A DNA stretch of 64,000 bases from JBJHDF01 sp050486405 (GTDB taxonomy: Bacteria; Pseudomonadota; Gammaproteobacteria; Pseudomonadales; Cellvibrionaceae): NCBI GenBank assembly GCA_050486405.1, contig JBJHDF010000006.1:1-64000 (forward strand). Reading direction: 5' to 3'. Made by a program: the position numbers and the translations under genes. Positions 8,188 through 14,869 of this stretch are shown here, in pieces. The notes under the pieces are model-generated. The model did no database searches. It worked only from the letters and a program-made list of their open reading frames with translations, and was not told where the DNA came from. How positions within the stretch are numbered: the first letter of the stretch is position 1; every line of letters begins with the position of its first letter.

Positions 8188-9018
8188 TCAGCGCCTGGGC
8201 AAATAGCCCATGGGGTCCACCGGCGTACCGTTGCGGCGTATCTCAAAGTGAAGCATCACTTTATCGGTGCCACTGGAACCCATTTCGGCAATCCGCTGCC
8301 CGCCTTTAACACTTTCACCCTCGTCCACCAGTAAACGGCGGTTGTGGGCGTAAGCACTCAGATAGGTATCGTTGTGCTTGATGATCAACAGATTACCATA
8401 ACCTCGCAGCCCACTGCCGGCATAAACAACCTGTCCATCGGCGGCCGCAATGACAGGCTGTCCCAAATTACCGCCGATATCAATACCCCTGTTCAACGAA
8501 TTGTTGGCACCGAACCGCGCCAGCAAGGGCCCCTCGGTGGGCCAGCGCCACTGGGGTGGCGCGCTCACCAGCGGTGGCGGCGTGGATGTCGCCGCCGGTG
8601 ATGTTCGCGGTTCCGAACGCGCCGGTTCCGGGCGCGCTGGTGGCGGCGCAGTGGTTCGGGGTTGCGCGGCAGGCGCGGGTCTGGACGGCGGAGGTGCCGT
8701 CGCCACTGCCGGTGGTGGCGGGTCCTGCAGGCGGGCGCCGGCAACCAGGCGCAGTTGTTGGCCGGGATAGATGGTGAATGGTGGTGAGATGCCGTTGATT
8801 CTGGCCAGTTCCCGATAATCCAGGCCGTGGCGCCAGGCAATGGAGTACAAGGTATCGCCAGCCGATACCTGGTGCACCTGGATGCGGCGGCCCGGCGGCG
8901 GCTCCCGCTCGCTGACCGGCGCCGCCGGCGGCGTGGCGCAAGCCGACAAGCAACCGATGATCAGGATAATGAACACCCTGGTCGCCGCAGGCAAGGCCGT
9001 ATTACAGGATCGGAGCAT
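8188..9018 (-). CDS. nlpD: Lipoprotein NlpD, LysM and LytM domains
   Basis: Outer-membrane lipoprotein that activates the amidase AmiC during cell separation. From the ATG at 9018 it has 276 residues. The lipobox LSAC places the lipidated Cys at about residue 27, a LysM peptidoglycan-binding domain follows (VSAGDTLYSIAWRHGLDYRELARING), then a Pro/Ala/Arg linker and a C-terminal M23/LytM domain. In the LytM domain the first zinc ligand is replaced (NRGIDIGG instead of H-x-G-x-D), while MLHFEIR is kept. This fits a non-catalytic activator. A GTG at 9072 would extend the N-terminus before the signal peptide and is less likely. It is followed by rpoS, the classic pairing. Confidence 0.93.
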   Translation of the reverse strand: MLRSCNTALPAATRVFIILIIGCLSACATPPAAPVSEREPPPGRRIQVHQVSAGDTLYSIAWRHGLDYRELARINGISPPFTIYPGQQLRLVAGARLQDPPPPAVATAPPPSRPAPAAQPRTTAPPPARPEPARSEPRTSPAATSTPPPLVSAPPQWRWPTEGPLLARFGANNSLNRGIDIGGNLGQPVIAAADGQVVYAGSGLRGYGNLLIIKHNDTYLSAYAHNRRLLVDEGESVKGGQRIAEMGSSGTDKVMLHFEIRRNGTPVDPMGYLPRR

Positions 9019-9180
9019 AAGAAAGTTCGTCACAAGCCATTGAATACTCGATGCCGTTATGTGTTTTGGCACTTAATAGCAGAGATTTATGATAAAACCG
9101 TCTAAATTTTGTGATTCCCAAAACACAAAAACCAGCACTGCGTCACAGAATTTCCGAGATTCCATGGTGACAACACCGGG

Positions 9181-10110
9181 TTAATCCGACCCTGGCTGAC
9201 CACCGGCACAATTTCTGTGGCCAGTCATCACTTCCAAAGCCAGCACCAGCGCCAACCCCAGCAATGCCATCAGCAACGCCGGCAGCAACTGCGCGTCGGC
9301 GCCGGTAACCCGGGCGTACTCCGCCGGGGACAGATTGACCGGCAAACCGCCCGCCAGGTAGCGCCAGGGCCAAACCAGCCAGAGTGAGCCGATTAGAAAC
9401 CCGGTCAGCAAACCCAGCGTGGCCTGGCGAAACCGGCGCAACAGCCAGGACAACAGATGGGAAAACGCCAGCAGCCCCACCGCGCAACCGGTGGCAAACG
9501 CCGCCAACAAATCCCACTGTCGCAGCGCCAGGGCCTGTAAAAACAGCGGGTAGACACCGATCAACAATAGAATGAAACTGCCAGACACGCCGGGCAGAAT
9601 CATGGCGCAGATGGCCAGACCGCCCGCACCGAGCATGACCCACCAGGCGTCCGGCAAATTTGCCGGTGGCAACTGGGCGATACCGGCGGCAGCCAGAGCA
9701 CCCAGTAGCAGGGCGAGAAAGACCGGCCACTGTCGCAGCGCCAGTTGCCGGGCGATATGCACGATGGAAGCGAGGATCAAACCGAAGAAAAAGCTCCACA
9801 CCAGTACCGCGTGATGGGCAAGCGCGTAGTTGACCAGGTGGGCCAGGGTAAACAGACTGACGAGAATGCCAGTCAACAGCGCCACCAGAAAACCACCGTT
9901 GATGTGCCGCCAGAAAGCCCGGAGCCCCTGTCGCCGCCAGACGCCCAGCGCTTTCGGCGTGAGCCGGCGCAGGGATTCCACCAGTTCTTCGTAGATACCG
10001 GACACAAAGGCAATGGTGCCGCCGGACACACCGGGCACTATGTCCGCCGCGCCCATGGCCACACCTCTCAGCCAGATCAGAAAGTAACGTCGCAAAGCGT
10101 AACGCCGCAA
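9181..10110 (-). CDS. DUF368 membrane protein, PopT-like undecaprenyl-phosphate transporter
   Basis: A 309-residue integral membrane protein with about 8-9 hydrophobic segments. The family signature occurs twice: GAADIVPGVSGGTIAFVSGIYE near residues 20-41 and ICAMILPGVSGSFILLLIGVY near residues 160-185. This fits an inverted-repeat transporter. DUF368 proteins have been reported to recycle undecaprenyl phosphate across the inner membrane (PopT), supplying cell-wall synthesis; that role is by family. The start is a TTG at 10110, preceded by TGGAGTTCAC; an in-frame stop lies just upstream, so no longer form is possible. It sits 18 bases after pcm and before nlpD, in one minus-strand run. Confidence 0.85.
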   Translation of the reverse strand: MRRYALRRYFLIWLRGVAMGAADIVPGVSGGTIAFVSGIYEELVESLRRLTPKALGVWRRQGLRAFWRHINGGFLVALLTGILVSLFTLAHLVNYALAHHAVLVWSFFFGLILASIVHIARQLALRQWPVFLALLLGALAAAGIAQLPPANLPDAWWVMLGAGGLAICAMILPGVSGSFILLLIGVYPLFLQALALRQWDLLAAFATGCAVGLLAFSHLLSWLLRRFRQATLGLLTGFLIGSLWLVWPWRYLAGGLPVNLSPAEYARVTGADAQLLPALLMALLGLALVLALEVMTGHRNCAGGQPGSD

Positions 10111-10128
10111 GTGAACTCCAGGCTGTTA

Positions 10129-10776
10129 TCAGTGATTCTGCAGGCCGGACAGTAGGGGAACAAACTTGACCGTTTCCAGGATACGGGTGTTGAACTGATC
10201 GCTGTCGCCTTCGCGCACGATAACCCGCAATTGTTGCGTATCGCCACCCACGGGTATGACCAGCACACCATCCGGCGCCAGTTGCGCCAGCAACTCCTGG
10301 GGCACTTCCCGCGGCGCTGCAGTGGTGATGATGCCGTTGAAGGGACCCCGGGCCGGCCAACCCAGGGTGCCATCGGCGTAGTCCAGTTGAATGTTGCGCA
10401 GGCCCAACTCGCGAAAACGCTGTCGCGCCCGATCCAGCAGTGGCTTGATGCGCTCCACGCTGTAAACCTCGGGCACCAGCGGCGAGAGAATGGCCGCCTG
10501 GTAGCCAGAGCCGGTACCCACCTCCAGAACCCGCTGCAGACGGCTGCCACCGGTTTGCAGCAGCGCCTCGGTCATGCGGGCGACGATATAGGGTTGCGAC
10601 AGGGTCTGGCCGTAGCCAATGGGCAGGGCTGTGTCTTCGTAGGCACGATGGGACAGGGCCTCGTCAAGGAACAGGTGGCGGGGGGTATTGCGCATCGCCT
10701 CCAGCACCCGCTGGTTGCGAATGCCGCGCTCCTGCAGGCGCTGGATCAACCGCTCCCGGGTGCGCTGGGAGGTCAT
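10129..10776 (-). CDS. pcm: Protein-L-isoaspartate O-methyltransferase
   Basis: Repairs isoaspartyl residues in aged proteins by SAM-dependent carboxyl methylation; cytoplasmic. From the ATG at 10776 it has 215 residues and begins MTSQRTRERLIQRLQ, as in pseudomonad Pcm, which decides the start over a TTG at 10806. Family motifs are PRHLFLDEALSHRAYEDTAL, GQTLSQPYIVARM, the SAM-binding VLEVGTGSGYQAA (about residues 75-87) and FVPLL near the end. It is normally co-transcribed after surE, but here only 89 bases separate it from truD and surE is absent. Confidence 0.95.
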   Translation of the reverse strand: MTSQRTRERLIQRLQERGIRNQRVLEAMRNTPRHLFLDEALSHRAYEDTALPIGYGQTLSQPYIVARMTEALLQTGGSRLQRVLEVGTGSGYQAAILSPLVPEVYSVERIKPLLDRARQRFRELGLRNIQLDYADGTLGWPARGPFNGIITTAAPREVPQELLAQLAPDGVLVIPVGGDTQQLRVIVREGDSDQFNTRILETVKFVPLLSGLQNH

Positions 10777-10865
10777 GCCCACCCCTTGCAAGGTCAGATT
10801 ACTCAAGCATCAGCCCTCGTGGTACTACTGATTATAGGAGCGAACTATACCACAACCACGCCGGC

Positions 10866-11861
10866 TCAGACGGTGGCTGCGCGGTTTTCAAGGCGCCCCA
10901 GCTCGCGCAGTACGGCGGTGGCAAACTCGCCCTGGTGCAGAAAAAAACGCAGCTCCAGGGTATTTGGCTCCGGCCACCGCCAGCCTCCCTCCCGGGGCAA
11001 CAGCACCAGGGATCTGCGCTCCTGGGTCATGCCTGTGTGTTCCAGCATTTCGCACCAGTCGGCCCAGGGCGCCAGGACTTCCGCCTCCAGTGGCAGGCCA
11101 CCATGGCGTCCCCGCCCCCAGAGCGGACCCGTGGCCGCGGGCGCGGATTCCCCGGCCAGGGGCAAGCGCCACTGCTCGCGTCGCACCCGTTCGGCCAGCA
11201 CCAGATTGAACAGCCAGGCGCGGGCCGCGGAGAGCGCCATATCGCGCCCCGGCTCACCGCGGTGGCGACGGCGCCAGCCACCGCTTTGCAGCAACCGTTG
11301 CGCCCGGTGCAGATTGCCGGCCTCGCGCCCAAAGCGCTGCTCACCGAAATAATTGGGCACGCCCCGGGCAAAGATATCGCGCAAGCGCCCTTCCAGGCTG
11401 TCGCGATCCGCGCCCGCCAGCCGCCGCAAGCGAATGATAAAGTGGTTGCCCCGGTGATCACCCCGGCGCAGCTTTTTGCTGTGGCGGGCAAACTGCAACA
11501 ACTGGATGTCGTCCTGCTCTAGCGCGCGCCAGTCCGGCTCGCGCCTGGGGGAAACCGCCACGCTGAACCACTGGCTGGTCAGCGCGTGGCGGTCTTTGCG
11601 TCCGCAGTAACCCACGGCGCCCTGGTCACAACCAACCAGTGCCGCAATACGGCCAGCCACCCAGGCACTGTTGGCACCGCGCTTGCGCAGTTGCAGCAGA
11701 CTGTGCTCGCCCTGCCCGGAGGGCGCAAAGCCCAAATCCTCATCCACCTGAAAGTCTTCCGGCAGGCTGCGAAAATCGGCGCTCAGGGGCAAGAGTGGCC
11801 AGGCTCTGGGGAAGTCCAGAAGAAAGTGCCGGGCGGTGTCGGTGGTGTCCGCGCCGCTCAC
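10866..11861 (-). CDS. truD: tRNA pseudouridine(13) synthase TruD
   Basis: Converts U13 of tRNA-Glu to pseudouridine. About 331 residues. The N-terminal catalytic part contains GYCGRKDRHALTSQWFS, whose Asp is the catalytic residue, then HSKKLRRGDHRGNHFIIRLR and PNYFGEQRFGR, all signature blocks of the family; the insertion domain lies between, at roughly residues 145-290. A GTG at 11861 is preferred because it makes a GTGA overlap with the ispF stop, typical of coupled genes; a GTG at 11876 would add five residues. It belongs to the ftsB-ispD-ispF-truD run. Confidence 0.95.
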   Translation of the reverse strand: MSGADTTDTARHFLLDFPRAWPLLPLSADFRSLPEDFQVDEDLGFAPSGQGEHSLLQLRKRGANSAWVAGRIAALVGCDQGAVGYCGRKDRHALTSQWFSVAVSPRREPDWRALEQDDIQLLQFARHSKKLRRGDHRGNHFIIRLRRLAGADRDSLEGRLRDIFARGVPNYFGEQRFGREAGNLHRAQRLLQSGGWRRRHRGEPGRDMALSAARAWLFNLVLAERVRREQWRLPLAGESAPAATGPLWGRGRHGGLPLEAEVLAPWADWCEMLEHTGMTQERRSLVLLPREGGWRWPEPNTLELRFFLHQGEFATAVLRELGRLENRAATV

Positions 11862-12352
11862 GCGGAGACCGCGCACAGCAGCACCACCGCCTGAGCGGCG
11901 ATACCCTCTTCACGTCCGGTGAAGCCCAGCCGCTCGGTGGTGGTGGCCTTGACGTTGACCCGATCGACGGCGGTTTGCAGGTCTTCGGCAATGTGTCGGC
12001 GCATGCGCTCTATGTACGGCGCCAGCCTTGGCGCCTGAGCCACTACCGTCATGTCGGCGTTGACCAACTGCCAGCCCGCCGCCAATACCCGGGCATACAC
12101 CAGACGTAGCAAGGCACGACTGTCGGCATTGCGGTACTGTGGATCCGTGTCGGGAAAGTGATGGCCGATATCGCCCAGGGCGCAAGCGCCCAACAGAGCA
12201 TCGCTCAGGGCATGCAGCAGGACATCGCCATCGGAGTGAGCCACCAGCGCGCGATGGTGAGGGATGGCGACACCGCCCAACACCAGCCGCTCGCCAGGGC
12301 CAAAGGAGTGCACGTCATAACCCTGACCAATACGAAAAGCGCCTGTTGTCAT
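11858..12352 (-). CDS. ispF: 2-C-methyl-D-erythritol 2,4-cyclodiphosphate synthase
   Basis: Fifth step of the methylerythritol phosphate route to isoprenoids; a trimeric cytoplasmic enzyme. It has 164 residues, normal length. Metal ligands and active-site motifs are visible: GQGYDVHSFGPG (the D-x-H pair), VAHSDGDVLLHALSDALLGA, GDIGHHFPDTD and KATTTERLGFTGREEGIAAQA. The ATG start overlaps the ispD stop as ATGA, and an AGGAG lies upstream, so expression is probably coupled to ispD. It also overlaps truD. Confidence 0.97.
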   Translation of the reverse strand: MTTGAFRIGQGYDVHSFGPGERLVLGGVAIPHHRALVAHSDGDVLLHALSDALLGACALGDIGHHFPDTDPQYRNADSRALLRLVYARVLAAGWQLVNADMTVVAQAPRLAPYIERMRRHIAEDLQTAVDRVNVKATTTERLGFTGREEGIAAQAVVLLCAVSA

Positions 12353-13071
12353 GGAGCCTGCTCCTGACGCTGAAGAATAAGTTCGGCCAGTGGCAAATCT
12401 TCCGGGTGAGTGATCTTGATATTGTCCCGCCGACCGCTCACCATCAGCGGCGCGTAGCCGCCGTGTTCCAGGGCCGACGCCTCATCGGTCACCTCCTGCC
12501 CCTGACCCAGCGCCCGGGCCAGACACTGGTGCAGCAACTGATAGCGAAACAGTTGGGGCGTCTGCGCCTGCCAGAGCTGCTCGCGGCTTTGTGTACCCTG
12601 AATATCGCGCCCGGCACCCACCTGCTTGAGAGTGTCAGCCACCGGCACACCGAGAATGGCACCCACCGGATGCGTTTCCACCGCACTGCGCAGGGCGGCG
12701 ATGGATTCGGCCGTCACGCAGGGCCTGGCCGCATCGTGCACCAACACCCAGTCGTCGGCGGTCGCCTTGAGGGCGAGGTAGTTGAGCCCCCGCAGCACCG
12801 AGTCGCAACGCCGGCTACCGCCGTGCACAGTGATCACGCGAGGGTCTGCACTGATGGCGAGTGTGCGCCAATGGGCATCATCCGGGCTGACCACCACCAC
12901 CAAGCCCGCCAGACCCGGCAGCGCCAGGAGTCGCAGCAATGTCTGCTCCAACACTGTGGCGCCACGCAGGGGAAGATACTGTTTGGGCACACCCCCGCCC
13001 ATACGCGCCCCTATCCCGGCCGCCGGCACCAACACCCAAAGGCGCTCCCTTTTCCCTATCCCCTCAGTCAC
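12349..13071 (-). CDS. ispD: 2-C-methyl-D-erythritol 4-phosphate cytidylyltransferase
   Basis: Third step of the methylerythritol phosphate pathway, joining CMP to methylerythritol phosphate. About 240 residues from a GTG at 13071, which forms a GTGACTGA overlap with the ftsB stop; an alternative TTG at 13092 would add seven residues and is less likely. The nucleotide-binding opening LVPAAGIGARMGGGVPKQYL carries the Gly-rich loop and the conserved Arg and Lys; VLVHDAARPCV and the C-terminal ITHPEDLPLAE are further signatures. It sits between ftsB and ispF, as in most gammaproteobacteria. Confidence 0.96.
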   Translation of the reverse strand: MTEGIGKRERLWVLVPAAGIGARMGGGVPKQYLPLRGATVLEQTLLRLLALPGLAGLVVVVSPDDAHWRTLAISADPRVITVHGGSRRCDSVLRGLNYLALKATADDWVLVHDAARPCVTAESIAALRSAVETHPVGAILGVPVADTLKQVGAGRDIQGTQSREQLWQAQTPQLFRYQLLHQCLARALGQGQEVTDEASALEHGGYAPLMVSGRRDNIKITHPEDLPLAELILQRQEQAP

Positions 13072-13351
13072 CGCCGGTACCGTCTTCAACAATCATAAAG
13101 AAAGTCTCGCCCTCGCCCACCATCCCCATATCCTGGCGGGCGCGCTCTTCGATGGCATCCAGCCCGGTTTTCAGGTCTTCGACTTCCACGGCAAGCTGGC
13201 GATTGCGCTCGCGCGCCTGTTCGTTGTCCAGGCGCTGCTGCTCTATCTCCCGCTCCAGTCGCGCCACATCGGCGAGACTGCCCTCGCCGATCCACAGGCG
13301 ATACTGCAGTATCAGGAACATAGCCAAAAGCACGGCGAGAAGCCATTTCAT
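13064..13351 (-). CDS. ftsB: Cell division protein FtsB
   Basis: A 95-residue bitopic septum protein that forms the FtsQLB complex activating septal peptidoglycan synthesis. The start at 13351 gives MKWLLAVLLAMFLILQYRLW, one membrane helix, followed by a coiled coil (about residues 28-70: DVARLEREIEQQRLDNEQAR and ARERNRQLAVEVEDLKTG), then the conserved end IEERARQDMGMVGEGE and FFMIVE. An in-frame extension to 13414 adds 21 residues before the helix and is not family-like. In most relatives eno lies directly upstream; here a 35-kb glucan locus is in between. Confidence 0.95.
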   Translation of the reverse strand: MKWLLAVLLAMFLILQYRLWIGEGSLADVARLEREIEQQRLDNEQARERNRQLAVEVEDLKTGLDAIEERARQDMGMVGEGETFFMIVEDGTGGD

Positions 13352-13423
13352 AGGACAGAACCAACGGAGCGAGCCAAGTGTGCCCATCTTACACCAAGAG
13401 TGATACCGCGGCACATGGACGCG

Positions 13424-14590
13424 TCAGTTTGTGGTCTCTTGACTCTTCTCAGCTTCGGCCAGTTTTTGCTTGCGGTACTCGGTGGGCGATATGCCCACAA
13501 GTCGTTTGAAAAAGCGATGAAACGCCGATTTGCTGTTAAAACCCGACTCCAGCAAAACATCGAGCACTGTCTTATGCTCTTCCTGCGGATCGGACAGCAT
13601 GCGTTTGGCTTCTTCCACACGATAGGAGTTGATAAATTCGAAAAAGTTGGTACCGAAGTGCTTATTGATCACTGATGACACCTCCTTGACCGGCATGCCG
13701 ATGCGCGAGGCAAACTGTTCGATATTCAGGTTGTGCTCCAGATAGATCTTCTCTTCCAGCATCATTCTGTTTACGTTGTCGATCGCCGGCTCGGTGGGCT
13801 TGAGGTTCTTGCCCTCCTTTGCGGTTTCCGAGTTAGTGGCCAACAGATTATGGGCGTAGGCAATGCTGTAGGTAAACAGGCCATTGATCAGCACAAAGGT
13901 AATATAGTTATCCGCAATTCCCAGCAGGTCCGCCGTTTCTTCTGACGAGTATTTGGCAATCACATGCACTATGGCACTCCAGGTCCAACTGGCCAGGAAG
14001 CCCAGGGTCAACACACTCAGCCAGTTGGGCTCGGTGGTGGAAAAGTGCGAGTACTCGTCCTTGAGCTGGGCACGATAACGGTATACCACCACCACCGAAG
14101 CACAGGCATACGCCAGGGGCACCAGCTTGGCCATATCCCACAACAGGGTAACGACAAATTCAGGCGCCTGTTCTGCTTCCGGCAGCGGCGCAAAACTGAG
14201 GTGCTCACTGTCGATACCAAAGGCGGCGATCAAAATAACACTCACCAGTGCAGGCAGTGTGTGCAACAAGTCCACGGTCCGCAACCGAAAGCCGGTTTTG
14301 GTGATGGACATCACATACAAAAACAGTACCGGCCCCTTGAGCATCAAGGCCACCAGCAGAAAATAGGGCAGGAAGTACTTGTCGAAGGACAGGGCGGTGG
14401 ATAGCACCTCGTGCCACAGCAACAGGGTAGCCGCAGCAACGGTGGCAATAATCAACAAAAACGCGGCCAAAAGGCGACTGTAGAGACGCTTCTTGACCGG
14501 CAACGCCGCCTGGAACAGCGCCAACAGAATACAGACGGCTGCTGTCATCAGCAGCACAACGTCATGGATATTAAAAATATGGTCTTTCAT
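13424..14590 (-). CDS. Membrane-anchored AraC-family regulator (left border of glucan locus)
   Basis: A 388-residue protein with six or seven hydrophobic segments in residues ~8-240 and a C-terminal AraC DNA-binding domain (~285-375). The DNA-binding part has LNIEQFASRIGMPVKEVSSV (first helix-turn-helix) and VLDVLLESGFNSKSAFHRFF with ISPTEYRKQ (second). Such membrane AraC proteins are common next to polysaccharide genes in Cellvibrio-type bacteria and probably sense a signal in or across the membrane (inference). A related gene lies at 45322-46485, so the two stand near the ends of the locus. Its start ATG is preceded by an AT-rich promoter region. Confidence 0.87.
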   Translation of the reverse strand: MKDHIFNIHDVVLLMTAAVCILLALFQAALPVKKRLYSRLLAAFLLIIATVAAATLLLWHEVLSTALSFDKYFLPYFLLVALMLKGPVLFLYVMSITKTGFRLRTVDLLHTLPALVSVILIAAFGIDSEHLSFAPLPEAEQAPEFVVTLLWDMAKLVPLAYACASVVVVYRYRAQLKDEYSHFSTTEPNWLSVLTLGFLASWTWSAIVHVIAKYSSEETADLLGIADNYITFVLINGLFTYSIAYAHNLLATNSETAKEGKNLKPTEPAIDNVNRMMLEEKIYLEHNLNIEQFASRIGMPVKEVSSVINKHFGTNFFEFINSYRVEEAKRMLSDPQEEHKTVLDVLLESGFNSKSAFHRFFKRLVGISPTEYRKQKLAEAEKSQETTN

Positions 14591-14612
14591 ATCTTTATGC
14601 TATAACCCCAAC

Positions 14613-14642
14613 TATATATGGGTTTTTTATATTTTTTAGCAA
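14613..14642 (-). promoter_or_regulatory. Possible sigma-70 promoter of the left AraC regulator
   Basis: On the minus strand TTGCTA (14642-14637), an 18-base A/T-rich spacer and TATATA (14618-14613) stand about 23 bases before the ATG at 14590. The rest of 14591-14869 shows no gene. Confidence 0.4.
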
Positions 14643-14780
14643 TAAGCCAACCGTTTTCGGCGTCCGAATCGCCCCGGGATCTATCGAGACACGTTTTTAT
14701 ACCCGAAGCGCTGGGTGCGCTACGGGGGATTATAGAGGGGGATGGCCGCAAAGGATAGGAGGGAGGGGCAGCGCAGGTGC

Positions 14781-14815
14781 TCTGGCAGGCTGCCTTGGGC
14801 CGCCTGCCAGAGCTG
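14781..14815 (-). terminator. 12-bp hairpin downstream of the first GH16 gene
   Basis: GCTCTGGCAGGC and GCCTGCCAGAGC (14781-14792, 14804-14815) pair perfectly around an 11-base loop, 55 bases beyond the GH16 stop. No T-run follows, so it may be a transcript-stabilising hairpin or a weak terminator. Confidence 0.5.
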
Positions 14816-14869
14816 GCCGGGGGTTGGCCCCGGCCGTCCAGCGTAATAAAGAAGTTGCGTAAAGCACCT

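Noticed and set aside
12349..13092. TTG start for ispD at 13092
   Set aside because: GTG at 13071 overlaps the ftsB stop and gives the usual IspD N-terminus.
14589..14640. Plus-strand terminator (AACCCC...GGGTTTTTT)
   Set aside because: No plus-strand gene ends there; the AT-rich stretch fits a promoter for the minus-strand regulator better.
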